Positions 9,187 to 17,959 of a stretch of 64,000 nucleotides of DNA are shown here, piece by piece. Positions within the stretch are counted from its first letter, which is position 1. Each line of letters begins with the position of its first letter. The translations under genes and the position numbers were made by a program. The notes under the pieces are model-generated. The model had not been told where the DNA came from. It did no database searches and saw nothing but the letters and a program-made list of their open reading frames with translations. This stretch comes from DAIOEK01 sp963708715 (lineage in GTDB: Bacteria; Chloroflexota; Anaerolineae; Anaerolineales; Anaerolineaceae). The DNA is taken from assembly GCA_963708715.1 (NCBI GenBank), contig CAVPSU010000001.1, positions 1 to 64,000 on the forward strand, read 5' to 3'.

Positions 9187-9347
9187 AGAGGAAAAATTGC
9201 TAGAATTGTTCATGTTCAACAAAATGCACATTTCCTCTTAAAATTGTACCTTATCTCATAGGAAATTTCTCAGAATTATTGACATGTTCTTTTTATCAAG
9301 GTTTATCATCAGATTATTTCTTTAAGAATAAAAACCGCGATTATAAT
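9187..9347 (+). promoter_or_regulatory. Divergent control region between regulator and agaS
   Basis: The region contains an inverted repeat AGAGGAAA (9187-9194) / TTTCCTCT (9231-9238), a TTGACA box at 9279-9284 with a poor -10 partner, and a good TATAAT at 9342-9347. The TATAAT would give a leader of about 125 bases before agaS. The inverted repeat lies against the regulator's start and is a plausible autoregulatory operator. Confidence 0.4.
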
Positions 9348-9478
9348 ACGGGAATTCAAATGTGTGATTTCAGTTGCAAAGCTCAAAATTAGTTCAGACA
9401 ACTTGCTACATAACGCTTATCCAAAAAAAACTACCGCGTCTATCAAACTTTCATTATCGAGTGAACAAAAAGGTATCC

Positions 9479-10501
9479 ATGAAAACTTATCATACGTATC
9501 AGGAAATAAAATCTCAAACAACAGCCTGGCAAAATGCTATCGAAATTACCACAAGCCAGGCTGATTCAATCAAGAAATTGACCACATCATATAGTCAAGT
9601 AATTTTTGTCGGATGTGGTTCAACCTACTACCTTTCTCTGGCAGGCGCGGCATTGTTTCAAACATTAACAGGCAAGACATCGAGAGCAGTGCCAGGAGGT
9701 GAATTGCTGTTAAATCCTTCGATTGTACTGGATGATCATTCGCGTTATTTACTCATTGCGGTAAGTCGTTCGGGAACGACCAGTGAAACACTCAAGGCAG
9801 TAGAAAATTTCTTGCAGCAGAAACGTGGTGATGTGATCGTTGTGAGTAATTATGACAGCGCCTTAACAAAATTGGGTGGCATAAGCCTAATTATTCCGGA
9901 AGGACAAGAAGAATCAGTGGCGCAGACGAGATCTTTCGCTTCAATGTATGTTGCAGTTACCACGTTGTGCGCGATCGCAGCAGGTCGCAATGATTTGCTT
10001 GAATCCTTGTCAGGCTTGCCCGCGATAGGTTTGCGATTGATGAACACGTATGAGGCAACAGCAAAAGAGTTGGGTGAAAATTTGCTGATAGACCGCTTTT
10101 ATTTTCTGGGATCGGGAATATTCTACGGATTGGCTTGCGAAGTCAATTTGAAAATGAAGGAGATGACGTTAACCCACAGCGAACCATTTACATTCCTTGA
10201 ATTCAGGCATGGACCAATGTCGATGGCGGGTGAAAATAGTGTTGTAGTTGGGATGTTGTCAGGTAAGAATTTCAAACACGAACAGATGGTTCTGACGGAG
10301 ATGAAGGCAAAAGGCGCCCGCATCCTTGCTCTTTCTGACCTCCAGGGTGATATATTATTTGATTCACATATTCCCGAGGAAGTGAGTGGCGTATTATACC
10401 TTCCGGTATTGCAGTTGATGGCATTCTATCGTTCACTGGAAAAAGGTTTGAATCCTGACAAGCCTAAAAATCTTACCGCAGTGGTAAAACTTGATCTATA
10501 A
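9479..10501 (+). CDS. agaS: AgaS-like amino-sugar-6-phosphate isomerase/deaminase (double SIS domain)
   Basis: This 340-residue cytoplasmic protein resembles the isomerase half of glucosamine-6-phosphate synthase without the glutaminase domain. It has two SIS domains: V-G-C-G-S-T-Y-Y and S-R-S-G-T-T-S-E-T in the first, F-L-E-F-R-H-G-P-M-S in the second. AgaS proteins convert galactosamine 6-phosphate to tagatose 6-phosphate and ammonia; FrlB and NagB-II paralogues look alike. The start at 9479 follows AAGG five bases upstream, and a longer frame from 9374 has no ribosome site. It is followed by tagatose-type enzymes, which favours AgaS. Confidence 0.8.
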   Translation: MKTYHTYQEIKSQTTAWQNAIEITTSQADSIKKLTTSYSQVIFVGCGSTYYLSLAGAALFQTLTGKTSRAVPGGELLLNPSIVLDDHSRYLLIAVSRSGTTSETLKAVENFLQQKRGDVIVVSNYDSALTKLGGISLIIPEGQEESVAQTRSFASMYVAVTTLCAIAAGRNDLLESLSGLPAIGLRLMNTYEATAKELGENLLIDRFYFLGSGIFYGLACEVNLKMKEMTLTHSEPFTFLEFRHGPMSMAGENSVVVGMLSGKNFKHEQMVLTEMKAKGARILALSDLQGDILFDSHIPEEVSGVLYLPVLQLMAFYRSLEKGLNPDKPKNLTAVVKLDL

Positions 10502-10561
10502 CACCAGGCAATTCCCGTCATCTCTCAAACGACTGGCTGCGTAATAAGGAATACTAAAACC

Positions 10562-11509
10562 ATGAAACAAATGACAATAGGGAAATTACGAGGACTTCAG
10601 CAGATATCATCAAAACGCGGTACTTTCACCGCACTCGCTCTAGATCACCGACAGAATTTACGTAAAGCGAACCCAACGTTTATACATGATGACCAGCTTT
10701 CTCGTTTCAAGCTGGATGTTGTTGCATCGCTTGCTTCTTATTCAACGGCTGTTCTGCTTGATCCGGAAGTTGCTGCTGCTCAAGCGATTGCTGAGAATAT
10801 TCTCCCAAATGGTGCGGGGTTAGTTGTCGCATTGGAATCCACTGGATATACAGGTGATGCCACAGCTCGAATTGCTCAGATCATTCCAGGTTGGAGTGTT
10901 GAGAAAGCAAAGCGCATGGGTGCCAATGCAATCAAACTTTTGGTTTATTACCACCCTGATTCGCCGACTGCCACTTCAATCGAAGAATTTGTCTCCTCAG
11001 TCGCAGAGGAATGTCAGAAACACGACCTGGCACTGATGCTCGAACCTTTATCTTATTCGCTTAATGAAAACGTCAAGTTATCGTCGGATGAGAAAAGAAG
11101 GGTGGTTGTTGATACTGCGCGGCGATTATCCCCGTTAAATATTGATATACTCAAAGCGGAATTTCCGTTAGATATTCATGACCAGGACGAAACGCGATGG
11201 TTGGATGCTTGCCAAGAGATTTCATCAGCCAGCGCAACTCCATGGATACTTCTCTCTGCGGCTGTCGAATTTGAGATATTTGTTCGTCAGGTTCGGATTG
11301 CTTGTGATGCTGGCGCAAGTGGAATCGCAGTAGGACGTGCGGTCTGGCAAGAGGCGGTACATCTGAAAAACACTGAAAGGTTAAATTTCTTACAAACCAT
11401 AGGGCGCGAGAGAATGTCGCGTTTAACCTCGTTATGCACCGCATTAGCTACACCATATACAGATTTTTATTCTTCTCTGGCACCATTTGATTGGTATAAG
11501 AACTATTAA
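10562..11509 (+). CDS. lacD: Class I tagatose-1,6-bisphosphate aldolase (LacD type)
   Basis: LacD cleaves tagatose 1,6-bisphosphate to dihydroxyacetone phosphate and glyceraldehyde 3-phosphate through a lysine Schiff base. The candidate lysine is Lys198 in D-I-L-K-A-E-F-P. Other family signs are F-T-A-L-A-L-D-H-R-Q-N near residue 20, A-N-A-I-K-L-L-V-Y-Y near 120, and G-A-S-G-I-A-V-G-R-A-V-W-Q-E near the end. The 315-residue length is slightly below that of typical lactococcal enzymes. It sits 60 bases after agaS and provides the last step of the pathway. Confidence 0.87.
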   Translation: MKQMTIGKLRGLQQISSKRGTFTALALDHRQNLRKANPTFIHDDQLSRFKLDVVASLASYSTAVLLDPEVAAAQAIAENILPNGAGLVVALESTGYTGDATARIAQIIPGWSVEKAKRMGANAIKLLVYYHPDSPTATSIEEFVSSVAEECQKHDLALMLEPLSYSLNENVKLSSDEKRRVVVDTARRLSPLNIDILKAEFPLDIHDQDETRWLDACQEISSASATPWILLSAAVEFEIFVRQVRIACDAGASGIAVGRAVWQEAVHLKNTERLNFLQTIGRERMSRLTSLCTALATPYTDFYSSLAPFDWYKNY

Positions 11510-11562
11510 GTTTCTATCCCTGTATTAATCGAGACATGCAGATTTTGGAGTGATCTTACACA

Positions 11563-12822
11563 ATGCTTGAAAGAATGTTGAAATTTGGTGGGATTCCGTC
11601 GGTTTGTTCAGCCCATCCGGCAGTCATCAAAGAAACACTTCTATCAGCGAAAGATCGGATTGCGCTGATAGAATCTACTTGTAACCAGGTAAATCAATAC
11701 GGCGGATATACGGGGATGAATCCTGTTCAGTTTGTAAGCTATGTTCAACGAATAGCTGCTGAAAATAATATATCCAGTCATAAGATCATTTTCGGTGGCG
11801 ACCATCTTGGACCAAGCGTTTGGCAAAATGAGCCAGCTGATGTGGCAATGCCAAAATCCATTGAATTGGTGCGAAGTTACATCCAAGCTGGATTTACCAA
11901 GATTCACCTTGATTGCAGTATGCGGCTTTTGGATGACCCCGCAGGTCCAATTGATCCACAAATTAGCGCCAAGCGGGCAGCTCAATTAGCGTTTGCATCC
12001 GAAGACACGCAAGCGCGAATGGGCGATGCTGGTGAGTTCGGAAAACCAAGGTATGTGATTGGAACTGAAGTACCCATACCCGGAGGAGCACAACACCCGG
12101 AGGAGAAGATCCAAGTTACTCGAGTGTCAGATTTACGTGAGATGATTGCCTTGCATAAACAGGCGTTCTACGATGTAGGGTTATTCGATGCGTGGGAACG
12201 GGTAATTGCCGTAGTGGTGCAGCCAGGTGTGGAGTTTGGAGATGATTTTGTATTGGCCTACCAACCAGATAAAGCGAGAGGTTTATCTGAGTTTATTGAA
12301 AGTTTGGCTCTCGTTTTTGAAGCACATTCCACAGATTATCAAACGACAGATGCACTGCGGAATATGGTTAAAGACCATTTTGCCATCCTCAAGGTTGGCC
12401 CAGCTCTGACATTCGCTTACCGCGAGGCGATATTTTCTCTTGCATTGATGGAGACTGAGCTCATTCCAAAAGATGAGCGCTCGAATATTATCGAAAGTCT
12501 GGATACTGTTATGCTCAACCATCCTGAATTCTGGAAGAAGTATTACTCTGGCACGCCTGAAGAACAAGCCTACAAACGAAAATACAGTCTAAGCGACCGA
12601 ATACGCTATTATTGGGTTCAGCCAGAAATTCAGAGATCACTCGAACACATCCTAAAGAATTTATCCTTCAAACCCCTCCCATTTTCAATAGTGAGTAAGT
12701 TTGCGCCGATTGAAGCATCTGTCCTCAATGCGAACGGTGCTGCTCTTTCGCCTCAAAATATTATTTCAGCGCGCATCACCTTGGTACTTAATAATTATTG
12801 GGATGCATGCGAACCTATATAA
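11563..12822 (+). CDS. GatZ/KbaZ-like protein (putative tagatose-6-phosphate kinase or aldolase subunit)
   Basis: This 419-residue protein carries the GatZ/KbaZ signature from its first residues (G-G-I-P-S-V-C-S-A-H-P near residue 8; G-Y-T-G-M-N-P near 50; I-I-F-G-G-D-H-L-G-P near 75; L-K-V-G-P-A-L-T-F-A-Y near 280). The family was first described as a non-catalytic partner of class II tagatose aldolases and has also been proposed to act as a tagatose-6-phosphate kinase; relatives include sugar epimerases. Here the aldolase is the class I LacD, which needs no GatZ partner, and no PfkB-type kinase lies in this locus. I therefore infer the kinase role. Confidence 0.8.
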   Translation: MLERMLKFGGIPSVCSAHPAVIKETLLSAKDRIALIESTCNQVNQYGGYTGMNPVQFVSYVQRIAAENNISSHKIIFGGDHLGPSVWQNEPADVAMPKSIELVRSYIQAGFTKIHLDCSMRLLDDPAGPIDPQISAKRAAQLAFASEDTQARMGDAGEFGKPRYVIGTEVPIPGGAQHPEEKIQVTRVSDLREMIALHKQAFYDVGLFDAWERVIAVVVQPGVEFGDDFVLAYQPDKARGLSEFIESLALVFEAHSTDYQTTDALRNMVKDHFAILKVGPALTFAYREAIFSLALMETELIPKDERSNIIESLDTVMLNHPEFWKKYYSGTPEEQAYKRKYSLSDRIRYYWVQPEIQRSLEHILKNLSFKPLPFSIVSKFAPIEASVLNANGAALSPQNIISARITLVLNNYWDACEPI

Positions 12823-13151
12823 GTTTCCGAGATACCTTTTTAGTTTATAAATGGGGGAGTGAATCATCAAAGGTAGTTATTAATGGAATAGGTTGCGCAT
12901 AGTTGATATGTTTTAAATATTGAATTGAATATTAATATATATACATGATTGTTTGATAAAACAGTGTTAGATGGTACTATATGGTCAAGTTGTCTAGTTG
13001 ACACAACCAGTTCAACTAAATATGGGTTCATTCTTGAAATTTGGGGCTAATAATCAGAACTTGCGCTACTATTTTCTTGAATGCAAACTAGAATTGGATT
13101 AAATATGCTGATTGGCTTAATGGTTTAATTTCACTCAACAAGGGAAAACGT
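12823..13151 (+). promoter_or_regulatory. Intergenic region with a possible promoter for the histidine kinase operon
   Basis: This 329-base AT-rich gap has no gene. A TTGACA at 12998-13003 sits 17 bases before a poor TATGGG box (13021-13026), inside a run of GTTG/CAAC repeats (GTCAAGTTGTCTAGTTGAC). I see no clear terminator after the upstream gene. Confidence 0.3.
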
Positions 13152-14681
13152 ATGGTCTTTCCAAACGAAGGCAATACCGAATCTGCTCTCCGACACAGCA
13201 TAGAAGTTATGCGGTACATTATTAAGTATGATCCCGATGCAATCGCTGTCTATGACAAAGACCTGCATTACATAGCAGTAAGTGACAGGTACCTGGAAGA
13301 TTACAATATTAAGGAAGAAAATGTTCTAGGAAGGCATCATTACGAAGTTTTCCCTGAAATACCGCAGCGCTGGAAGGATGTACATCAGCGGGTATTAGCC
13401 GGAGCGATTGAACGCAATGATGATGACTATTTTGTACGTCTGGATGGGTCGATCACATACAATCGCTGGGAGTGCCGTCCCTGGTATCTATCGGATGGGT
13501 CGATTGGTGGGATGATCACCTATACAGAGGTTACAACAGAGCGTAAGTTGGTAGAAAACGCCCTCCGCGAATCTGAAAAGAAGTACCGTGATCTTTATGA
13601 AAATATGATGGATGGTTTTGCCATTGCAGATATGGATGGCAAAATTGTTCAATTCAATAAAGCATTCGAGTCATTGCTTGGTTATTCTGACGAAGAGCTA
13701 TACAATCTCAACTTTGCGGATATTACTCCTGATAAATGGCATGTTTTTGAAAAATGGATCATCAAAGAACAAGTCTTAAAACGGGGTTATTCTGATGTTT
13801 ATGAAAAAGAATATAGAAAAAAGAATGGCACGATCCTTCCGATTGAGATCCGAACGACCCTTATCAGTGATGGTAAAAATAAAAGTATTGGCATGTGGGC
13901 GATCGTACGAGACATTACCGAGCGAAAAAAAACTGAAGCCGAAATTCAACGCCTGAATGAAAACCTGGAAATAGAAGTCGAACGTCGAACCTCAGAACTT
14001 GCCCTGGCGAACAAAGAACTAGAATCGTTCAGTTATTCTGTAAGCCATGATTTGCGTGCCCCTTTACGAGCAATGGATGGCTTCTCCTTAGCTATTCTCG
14101 AGGATTACGGTACGAAATTGGAGCCACAGGGAAGAGATTATCTGCTTCGTATCAGAGAGGCAAGTCAAAAAATGGCGAGTCTCATCGATGCGTTGTTGAC
14201 AATATCCAAGGTCACCCAGGCAAATCTGCATCTTACTGATGTCAATCTGTCAGCCATGGCGGAAAATATCTTTCATGATTTTCTATTGTCCAATGAAAAA
14301 CGTGAAATTGAGATGATCATCCAACCCGACATGGCAGTTGTCGCAGATCCAGTATTATTGCGAAGTGCATTGGAAAATCTGATCGGGAATGCCTTGAAAT
14401 TCACATCGAAGCATCCACGATCAAGAATCGAAATCGGCGTTATTCATAAAGATGGAGAAGATATCTATTTTGTTAAGGATGATGGCGCTGGTTTTGATAT
14501 GAAATTTGCATCAAAGCTATTCTCTGCCTTCCAGAGGATGCATTCCAGTGTAGAGTTTGAAGGGACTGGGATAGGTCTGACGACTGTTTATCGTATCATT
14601 TCAAAACATGGGGGACGCATTTGGGCTGAAGGTAAACCTGAAGAAGGTGCTATTTTTTACTTCACATTAAGCAAAGGATAG
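13152..14681 (+). CDS. PAS-PAS sensor histidine kinase
   Basis: This 509-residue soluble kinase has no membrane segment. It has two PAS domains (about 15-130, with Y-D-K-D-L-H-Y-I-A-V-S-D-R-Y, and about 140-262, with M-D-G-F-A-I-A-D-M-D-G), a coiled-coil linker rich in Glu and Leu (about 262-290), a HisKA domain with phospho-acceptor His299 in S-V-S-H-D-L-R-A-P-L-R-A-M, and a HATPase domain (N box E-N-L-I-G-N-A-L-K-F; G box G-T-G-I-G-L-T). This layout resembles phytochrome-like kinases that phosphorylate Rcp1-type regulators, and such a regulator follows nine bases downstream. The signal is unknown; the PAS domains may bind a small ligand. Confidence 0.9.
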   Translation: MVFPNEGNTESALRHSIEVMRYIIKYDPDAIAVYDKDLHYIAVSDRYLEDYNIKEENVLGRHHYEVFPEIPQRWKDVHQRVLAGAIERNDDDYFVRLDGSITYNRWECRPWYLSDGSIGGMITYTEVTTERKLVENALRESEKKYRDLYENMMDGFAIADMDGKIVQFNKAFESLLGYSDEELYNLNFADITPDKWHVFEKWIIKEQVLKRGYSDVYEKEYRKKNGTILPIEIRTTLISDGKNKSIGMWAIVRDITERKKTEAEIQRLNENLEIEVERRTSELALANKELESFSYSVSHDLRAPLRAMDGFSLAILEDYGTKLEPQGRDYLLRIREASQKMASLIDALLTISKVTQANLHLTDVNLSAMAENIFHDFLLSNEKREIEMIIQPDMAVVADPVLLRSALENLIGNALKFTSKHPRSRIEIGVIHKDGEDIYFVKDDGAGFDMKFASKLFSAFQRMHSSVEFEGTGIGLTTVYRIISKHGGRIWAEGKPEEGAIFYFTLSKG

Positions 14682-14690
14682 GATAGCGAA

Positions 14691-15128
14691 ATGAACAATA
14701 AAAAAATCCTGCTTGTTGAAGATAATGCCGATGATGTGGAGTTGACGAGGAGAGCTTTTCAAAAAAATCGGATCACGAATGAATTAATTGTAGTGAATGA
14801 TGGTAGATCAGCACTGGATTATCTGTTTAAAAGGGGAAAATATGCGGATTTGCCTGATCCCCACCTTCCGGCAGTAGTTCTACTTGATCTCCAATTACCA
14901 AAACTTAATGGTTTTGAAATTTTGGAAGAAATCCGATCGAAAAACGAGACAAAACTCCTACCTGTAGTAATTCTGACTACATCCAACGAAGAACAAGATA
15001 TTATTAACGGCTATAAATGGGGCGCGAACAGTTATGTCCGTAAACCAGTCGTTTTCGAGGAATTCATAGAAGCCGTAGCCAAACTCGGAATGTACTGGCT
15101 ACTTTTAAATGAACCGCCTGTGCGGTAG
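14691..15128 (+). CDS. Rcp1-like single-domain response regulator
   Basis: The 145-residue receiver domain has no output domain. Acidic pocket E-D-N-A-D-D near residue 10, phospho-acceptor Asp66 in V-V-L-L-D-L-Q-L-P-K-L-N-G, conserved T-T-S near 98, and the lysine of V-R-K-P-V near 117 are all present. The long loop Y-L-F-K-R-G-K-Y-A-D-L-P-D-P is characteristic of the Rcp1 group, which acts by protein contact and not by DNA binding. It starts nine bases after the upstream kinase, its likely donor. Confidence 0.92.
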   Translation: MNNKKILLVEDNADDVELTRRAFQKNRITNELIVVNDGRSALDYLFKRGKYADLPDPHLPAVVLLDLQLPKLNGFEILEEIRSKNETKLLPVVILTTSNEEQDIINGYKWGANSYVRKPVVFEEFIEAVAKLGMYWLLLNEPPVR

Positions 15129-15211
15129 CCTCTTAACCCAAATGAAAAATGATACAGCCGAAAAAAGATAAACACTAAAATAGATCCAATAATGGGCGAG
15201 GAATCATTCTG

Positions 15212-15288
15212 AAAGGTTTATGATTAAGTATTTAAACCTTTTCAGGTTCTAAACAACACAAAAGCAGATGGATATATCTTCCACCTGC
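15212..15288 (+). terminator. Two hairpins after the kinase/regulator operon
   Basis: Arms AAAGGTTTA (15212-15220) / TAAACCTTT (15233-15241) form one stem. GCAGATGGA (15264-15272) / TCCACCTGC (15280-15288) form a second with one mismatch, flanked by A-rich and T-rich sequence. They lie between convergent genes, so bidirectional termination is likely. Confidence 0.5.
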
Positions 15289-15329
15289 ATTTGGTTTTAA
15301 TGAAATAGCTTAGCGAATTTGTTCGAAGG

Positions 15330-15554
15330 CTATTTTTTAGCTGCGTTGATATCCGTCAGGACTTTTTGCACCATTTCTTCGGTAATGCCGGCCTGTTCGG
15401 CTTGAGGCAACGCCAAAAGTGCTCTTAAACTCATGCCACTTGCTAAACTGATCATTGGGTTTTTGGAAACCCCGGGGGCGTATTTATCGAGGATTTCGAC
15501 AGCTTTATAATCTTTCAGCAAATCACCAACTTTTGAATCCAAGGTATATGCCAT
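15330..15554 (-). CDS. Small conserved protein resembling the C-terminal helical domain of bacterial carbohydrate enzymes
   Basis: This 74-residue protein has the pattern V-G-D-L-L-K-D-Y, L-D-K-Y-A-P-G-V, and S-L-A-S-G-M-S-L-R-A-L-L-A-L-P. I have seen it at the C-terminus of some glycoside hydrolases and as stand-alone proteins, but I cannot give it a function. I chose the ATG at 15554 because AAGAGGA lies just upstream; the longer frame to 15605 has no ribosome site. It has no signal peptide or membrane segment. Confidence 0.7.
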   Translation of the reverse strand: MAYTLDSKVGDLLKDYKAVEILDKYAPGVSKNPMISLASGMSLRALLALPQAEQAGITEEMVQKVLTDINAAKK

Positions 15555-15864
15555 TATTTTTCCTCTTACAGAATATGTGGATACAAATATTCTTTTCAAA
15601 ACCATTCTACAGCGTTATTCAATTCATTGAAAGTATGCATATAAATGCTAAATTCTCTCCTCCTTTACCCACCTTTATCCTAAACACACATCAATTTGAT
15701 TTGGGGACTTCAATTCCGTACCCGTTCTAATCCAGGGTTTCTTTAGAAAATTATCAAAACCTGACAATTCATTCTCGTCAAATTCCGTCTGGAGATCCCC
15801 GCCCGGAACTCTACGTAAGGTTTGTTGTGGTCCATAATTATTCGAAATTAATGGAATTATCTGG
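15555..15864. other. Intergenic region without recognised features
   Basis: This gap lies between two minus-strand genes. I see no gene, repeat or clear terminator in it. The part next to 15554 should hold the promoter of the small gene. Confidence 0.4.
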
Positions 15865-16890
15865 TTATTGTTGATTAATTAGCCAATTCCATGTATTAAT
15901 TTTCACCAGAGCCGTCTGACTTGGTACATCAGAGACAGGAATATCACTACCATCCTGATGTAATGCATCAAGATACAGACCATATCCTGATGTAGTTGCC
16001 CACTCTTGGGCGCTTTCGACTGCAGAACCTTCCCCCCATTCATTAAAGGTGGTGATCAGGTGAAATTTCGTTTCAGACTCATTCATTTCCTGAATGTTCT
16101 TTGACCAGCGAAGCAAATCTCTCGCTAAGAATGGTTTTGATCTTCCAATCATTGAAAAACCAGGACTGATGGTAATACTATCAGAATCAACCTGTTTTAT
16201 CGCCAGGTCGGGAGCATATTGGTGCCATGCGTCTGGTTGATTACTACATGATCGATATCCCGGGAAAATTTTCATTACAAGATATGCATTCACATTATTC
16301 GCTTTAGTCCACCGATCAACCATACTGCAGTTGTCCTGCGGGTCATTATAGACAAAGACAACAAATCTCGCATTGATTCTCAGATATGCATTGGAAAGAG
16401 CGAAATTCTTCTGTATGTAGTCTAAATCAGATTGGATAGATTCTGTTGAAGGGTTTCCATATCCTTCATTTTCCATATATATCGACCATATAAAACCTTT
16501 TCGGGCACCAACATTCAATAACGAATTCATGCGTAAATCCGTATGATGGTTCTGACCCCACCAGGATGCAATTCCGACCTGAATTTTGGCATATTGCATT
16601 GCGGTTATGTGTTCTGCGATCGTATCTTCGTTGTCCAAACTGTAATAGCCTAACGAGGGTGTATATTCGCTAAAATAACGATAACCGGATTGCTCCCAGG
16701 ATTGCGGAAACCACGGATAGTAAAATGCTGCTCGAATAGGAAAATTGATACCTTCGTTGTTCAGACTTATTGGTACTTTCGGCAGGTTTATTGAATCAAC
16801 TTTTGCCTGAACAGGATCTATCGTCCCTGGCACACATATCGTAAGGAACAAAATTAAAACAAGAAAGCGAGTTAATCTGCTTAGCTGCAT
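15865..16890 (-). CDS. Secreted GH99-like glycoside hydrolase
   Basis: This 341-residue exported protein has a signal peptide (hydrophobic to about residue 22, V-Q-A-K cleavage region near 29) and one catalytic domain. Markers are R-A-A-F-Y-Y-P-W-F-P near 54, G-I-A-S-W-W-G-Q near 105, and T-T-F-N-E-W-G-E-G-S near 283. The E-W-x-E spacing matches the two acidic catalytic residues of GH99 endo-acting alpha-mannosidases/mannanases. It closely resembles the middle domain of the protein at 30718. Its ATG overlaps the stop of the phosphoesterase before it (TAATG), so the two are coupled. The substrate is unproven; an alpha-mannoside is inferred. Confidence 0.75.
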   Translation of the reverse strand: MQLSRLTRFLVLILFLTICVPGTIDPVQAKVDSINLPKVPISLNNEGINFPIRAAFYYPWFPQSWEQSGYRYFSEYTPSLGYYSLDNEDTIAEHITAMQYAKIQVGIASWWGQNHHTDLRMNSLLNVGARKGFIWSIYMENEGYGNPSTESIQSDLDYIQKNFALSNAYLRINARFVVFVYNDPQDNCSMVDRWTKANNVNAYLVMKIFPGYRSCSNQPDAWHQYAPDLAIKQVDSDSITISPGFSMIGRSKPFLARDLLRWSKNIQEMNESETKFHLITTFNEWGEGSAVESAQEWATTSGYGLYLDALHQDGSDIPVSDVPSQTALVKINTWNWLINQQ

Positions 16891-17924
16891 TATTTCCAGG
16901 GGTTTAGTATAACACTGGTAGCATTTTGACTTGTATTCCCTACATCGGGCAAATCCCAGGCGGACAGTATCGTTTTTAATAAACTGAAATGAGAGTAGGG
17001 TGTATCATCCACATAGCCTGTTTTCGCTTGAGGTGAGATCAACACGGTATAAATCTGTCCTCCTGCTTCCTTCCCCATTCCACAGCATGATTCTTTTCGT
17101 GTGTCTGATGCTTCATCAAACGTTACAACAATAAGATTTTTCTCACCGAGAACTGTCGACACCTGGATTTTTGAAATTATGTCAGCCACCCATTGATCAG
17201 CAATCTTTCGAGAACAATCATGGGCTGAATTACAGATATTTGGCATTATGAAAGAAAAATTAGGTAATTCCTTACTTGTCAGATCTTTATCCAGTTGGGT
17301 TAGGGGAACGATACTATTGTTACATCGTTCCGCATTCAATCGGATTGAGTCGAAGTAGATAAATGGGTTATGTTTTTGATAGTATGGTTTTGCATCTCCA
17401 ATGAAGCACGGACTGGGCAGGTCTTCCTGGTACGTTTTCCAGGTCCTTCCACTTTCTTCAATCAGATCGGCTAGATTTGTTCCATCAATAAAACAATCGT
17501 TACAATTTTTGGTGATATCCTGAGTACCACCACTGATCAAAGCGATATAGTTGGGTAAGCTAGGATGAGTCACAGCGAAATAATTGGAAAGGAGTACATT
17601 TTCCTTAGCCAAGGTATTCAGGTAAGGCATCGATTTGCTTCCCATGACCATAGAATAATCTTTGTTTTCTAAAACGATAATGATAATATGGTCAAAATTG
17701 GGAACTGCAATTGATGGTGCTGAGGCAATTTTGAGAATCGGGACAGGGGTGGGATCAAGCAAGACTGGTTTTGTAGGCAGTAATGTTGGGCCAGATAGAT
17801 CATTCGTTAACGGTGCCTGAGTAAGATTATTCTCATTAGAATCCTGGGCTGACGATTTTACATCAGCCTTACTACAACTCGTCACAAGTAGTGCAAAGAA
17901 AATTAACAGAACCAGCTTTTTCAT
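16890..17924 (-). CDS. Phosphoesterase-family lipoprotein (PF04185-like, acid phosphatase/phospholipase C type)
   Basis: The 344-residue lipoprotein has L-V-T-S-C-S as a lipobox near residue 17 and a Thr/Pro-rich spacer to about 65. The alkaline-phosphatase-fold domain follows: I-I-I-V-L-E-N-K-D-Y near 80, T-H-P-S-L-P-N-Y near 118 (nucleophile region), and V-T-F-D-E-A near 270. The family hydrolyses phosphate mono- or diesters outside the cell. A cysteine-rich N-C-N-D-C-F and a C-C-G-M-G suggest disulfides. It lies 35 bases after the large metallophosphatase gene and couples to the GH99-like gene. Confidence 0.82.
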   Translation of the reverse strand: MKKLVLLIFFALLVTSCSKADVKSSAQDSNENNLTQAPLTNDLSGPTLLPTKPVLLDPTPVPILKIASAPSIAVPNFDHIIIIVLENKDYSMVMGSKSMPYLNTLAKENVLLSNYFAVTHPSLPNYIALISGGTQDITKNCNDCFIDGTNLADLIEESGRTWKTYQEDLPSPCFIGDAKPYYQKHNPFIYFDSIRLNAERCNNSIVPLTQLDKDLTSKELPNFSFIMPNICNSAHDCSRKIADQWVADIISKIQVSTVLGEKNLIVVTFDEASDTRKESCCGMGKEAGGQIYTVLISPQAKTGYVDDTPYSHFSLLKTILSAWDLPDVGNTSQNATSVILNPWK

Positions 17925-17959
17925 ATAGTCCCCACAAACTACCTTATATCTAAAAGAGA

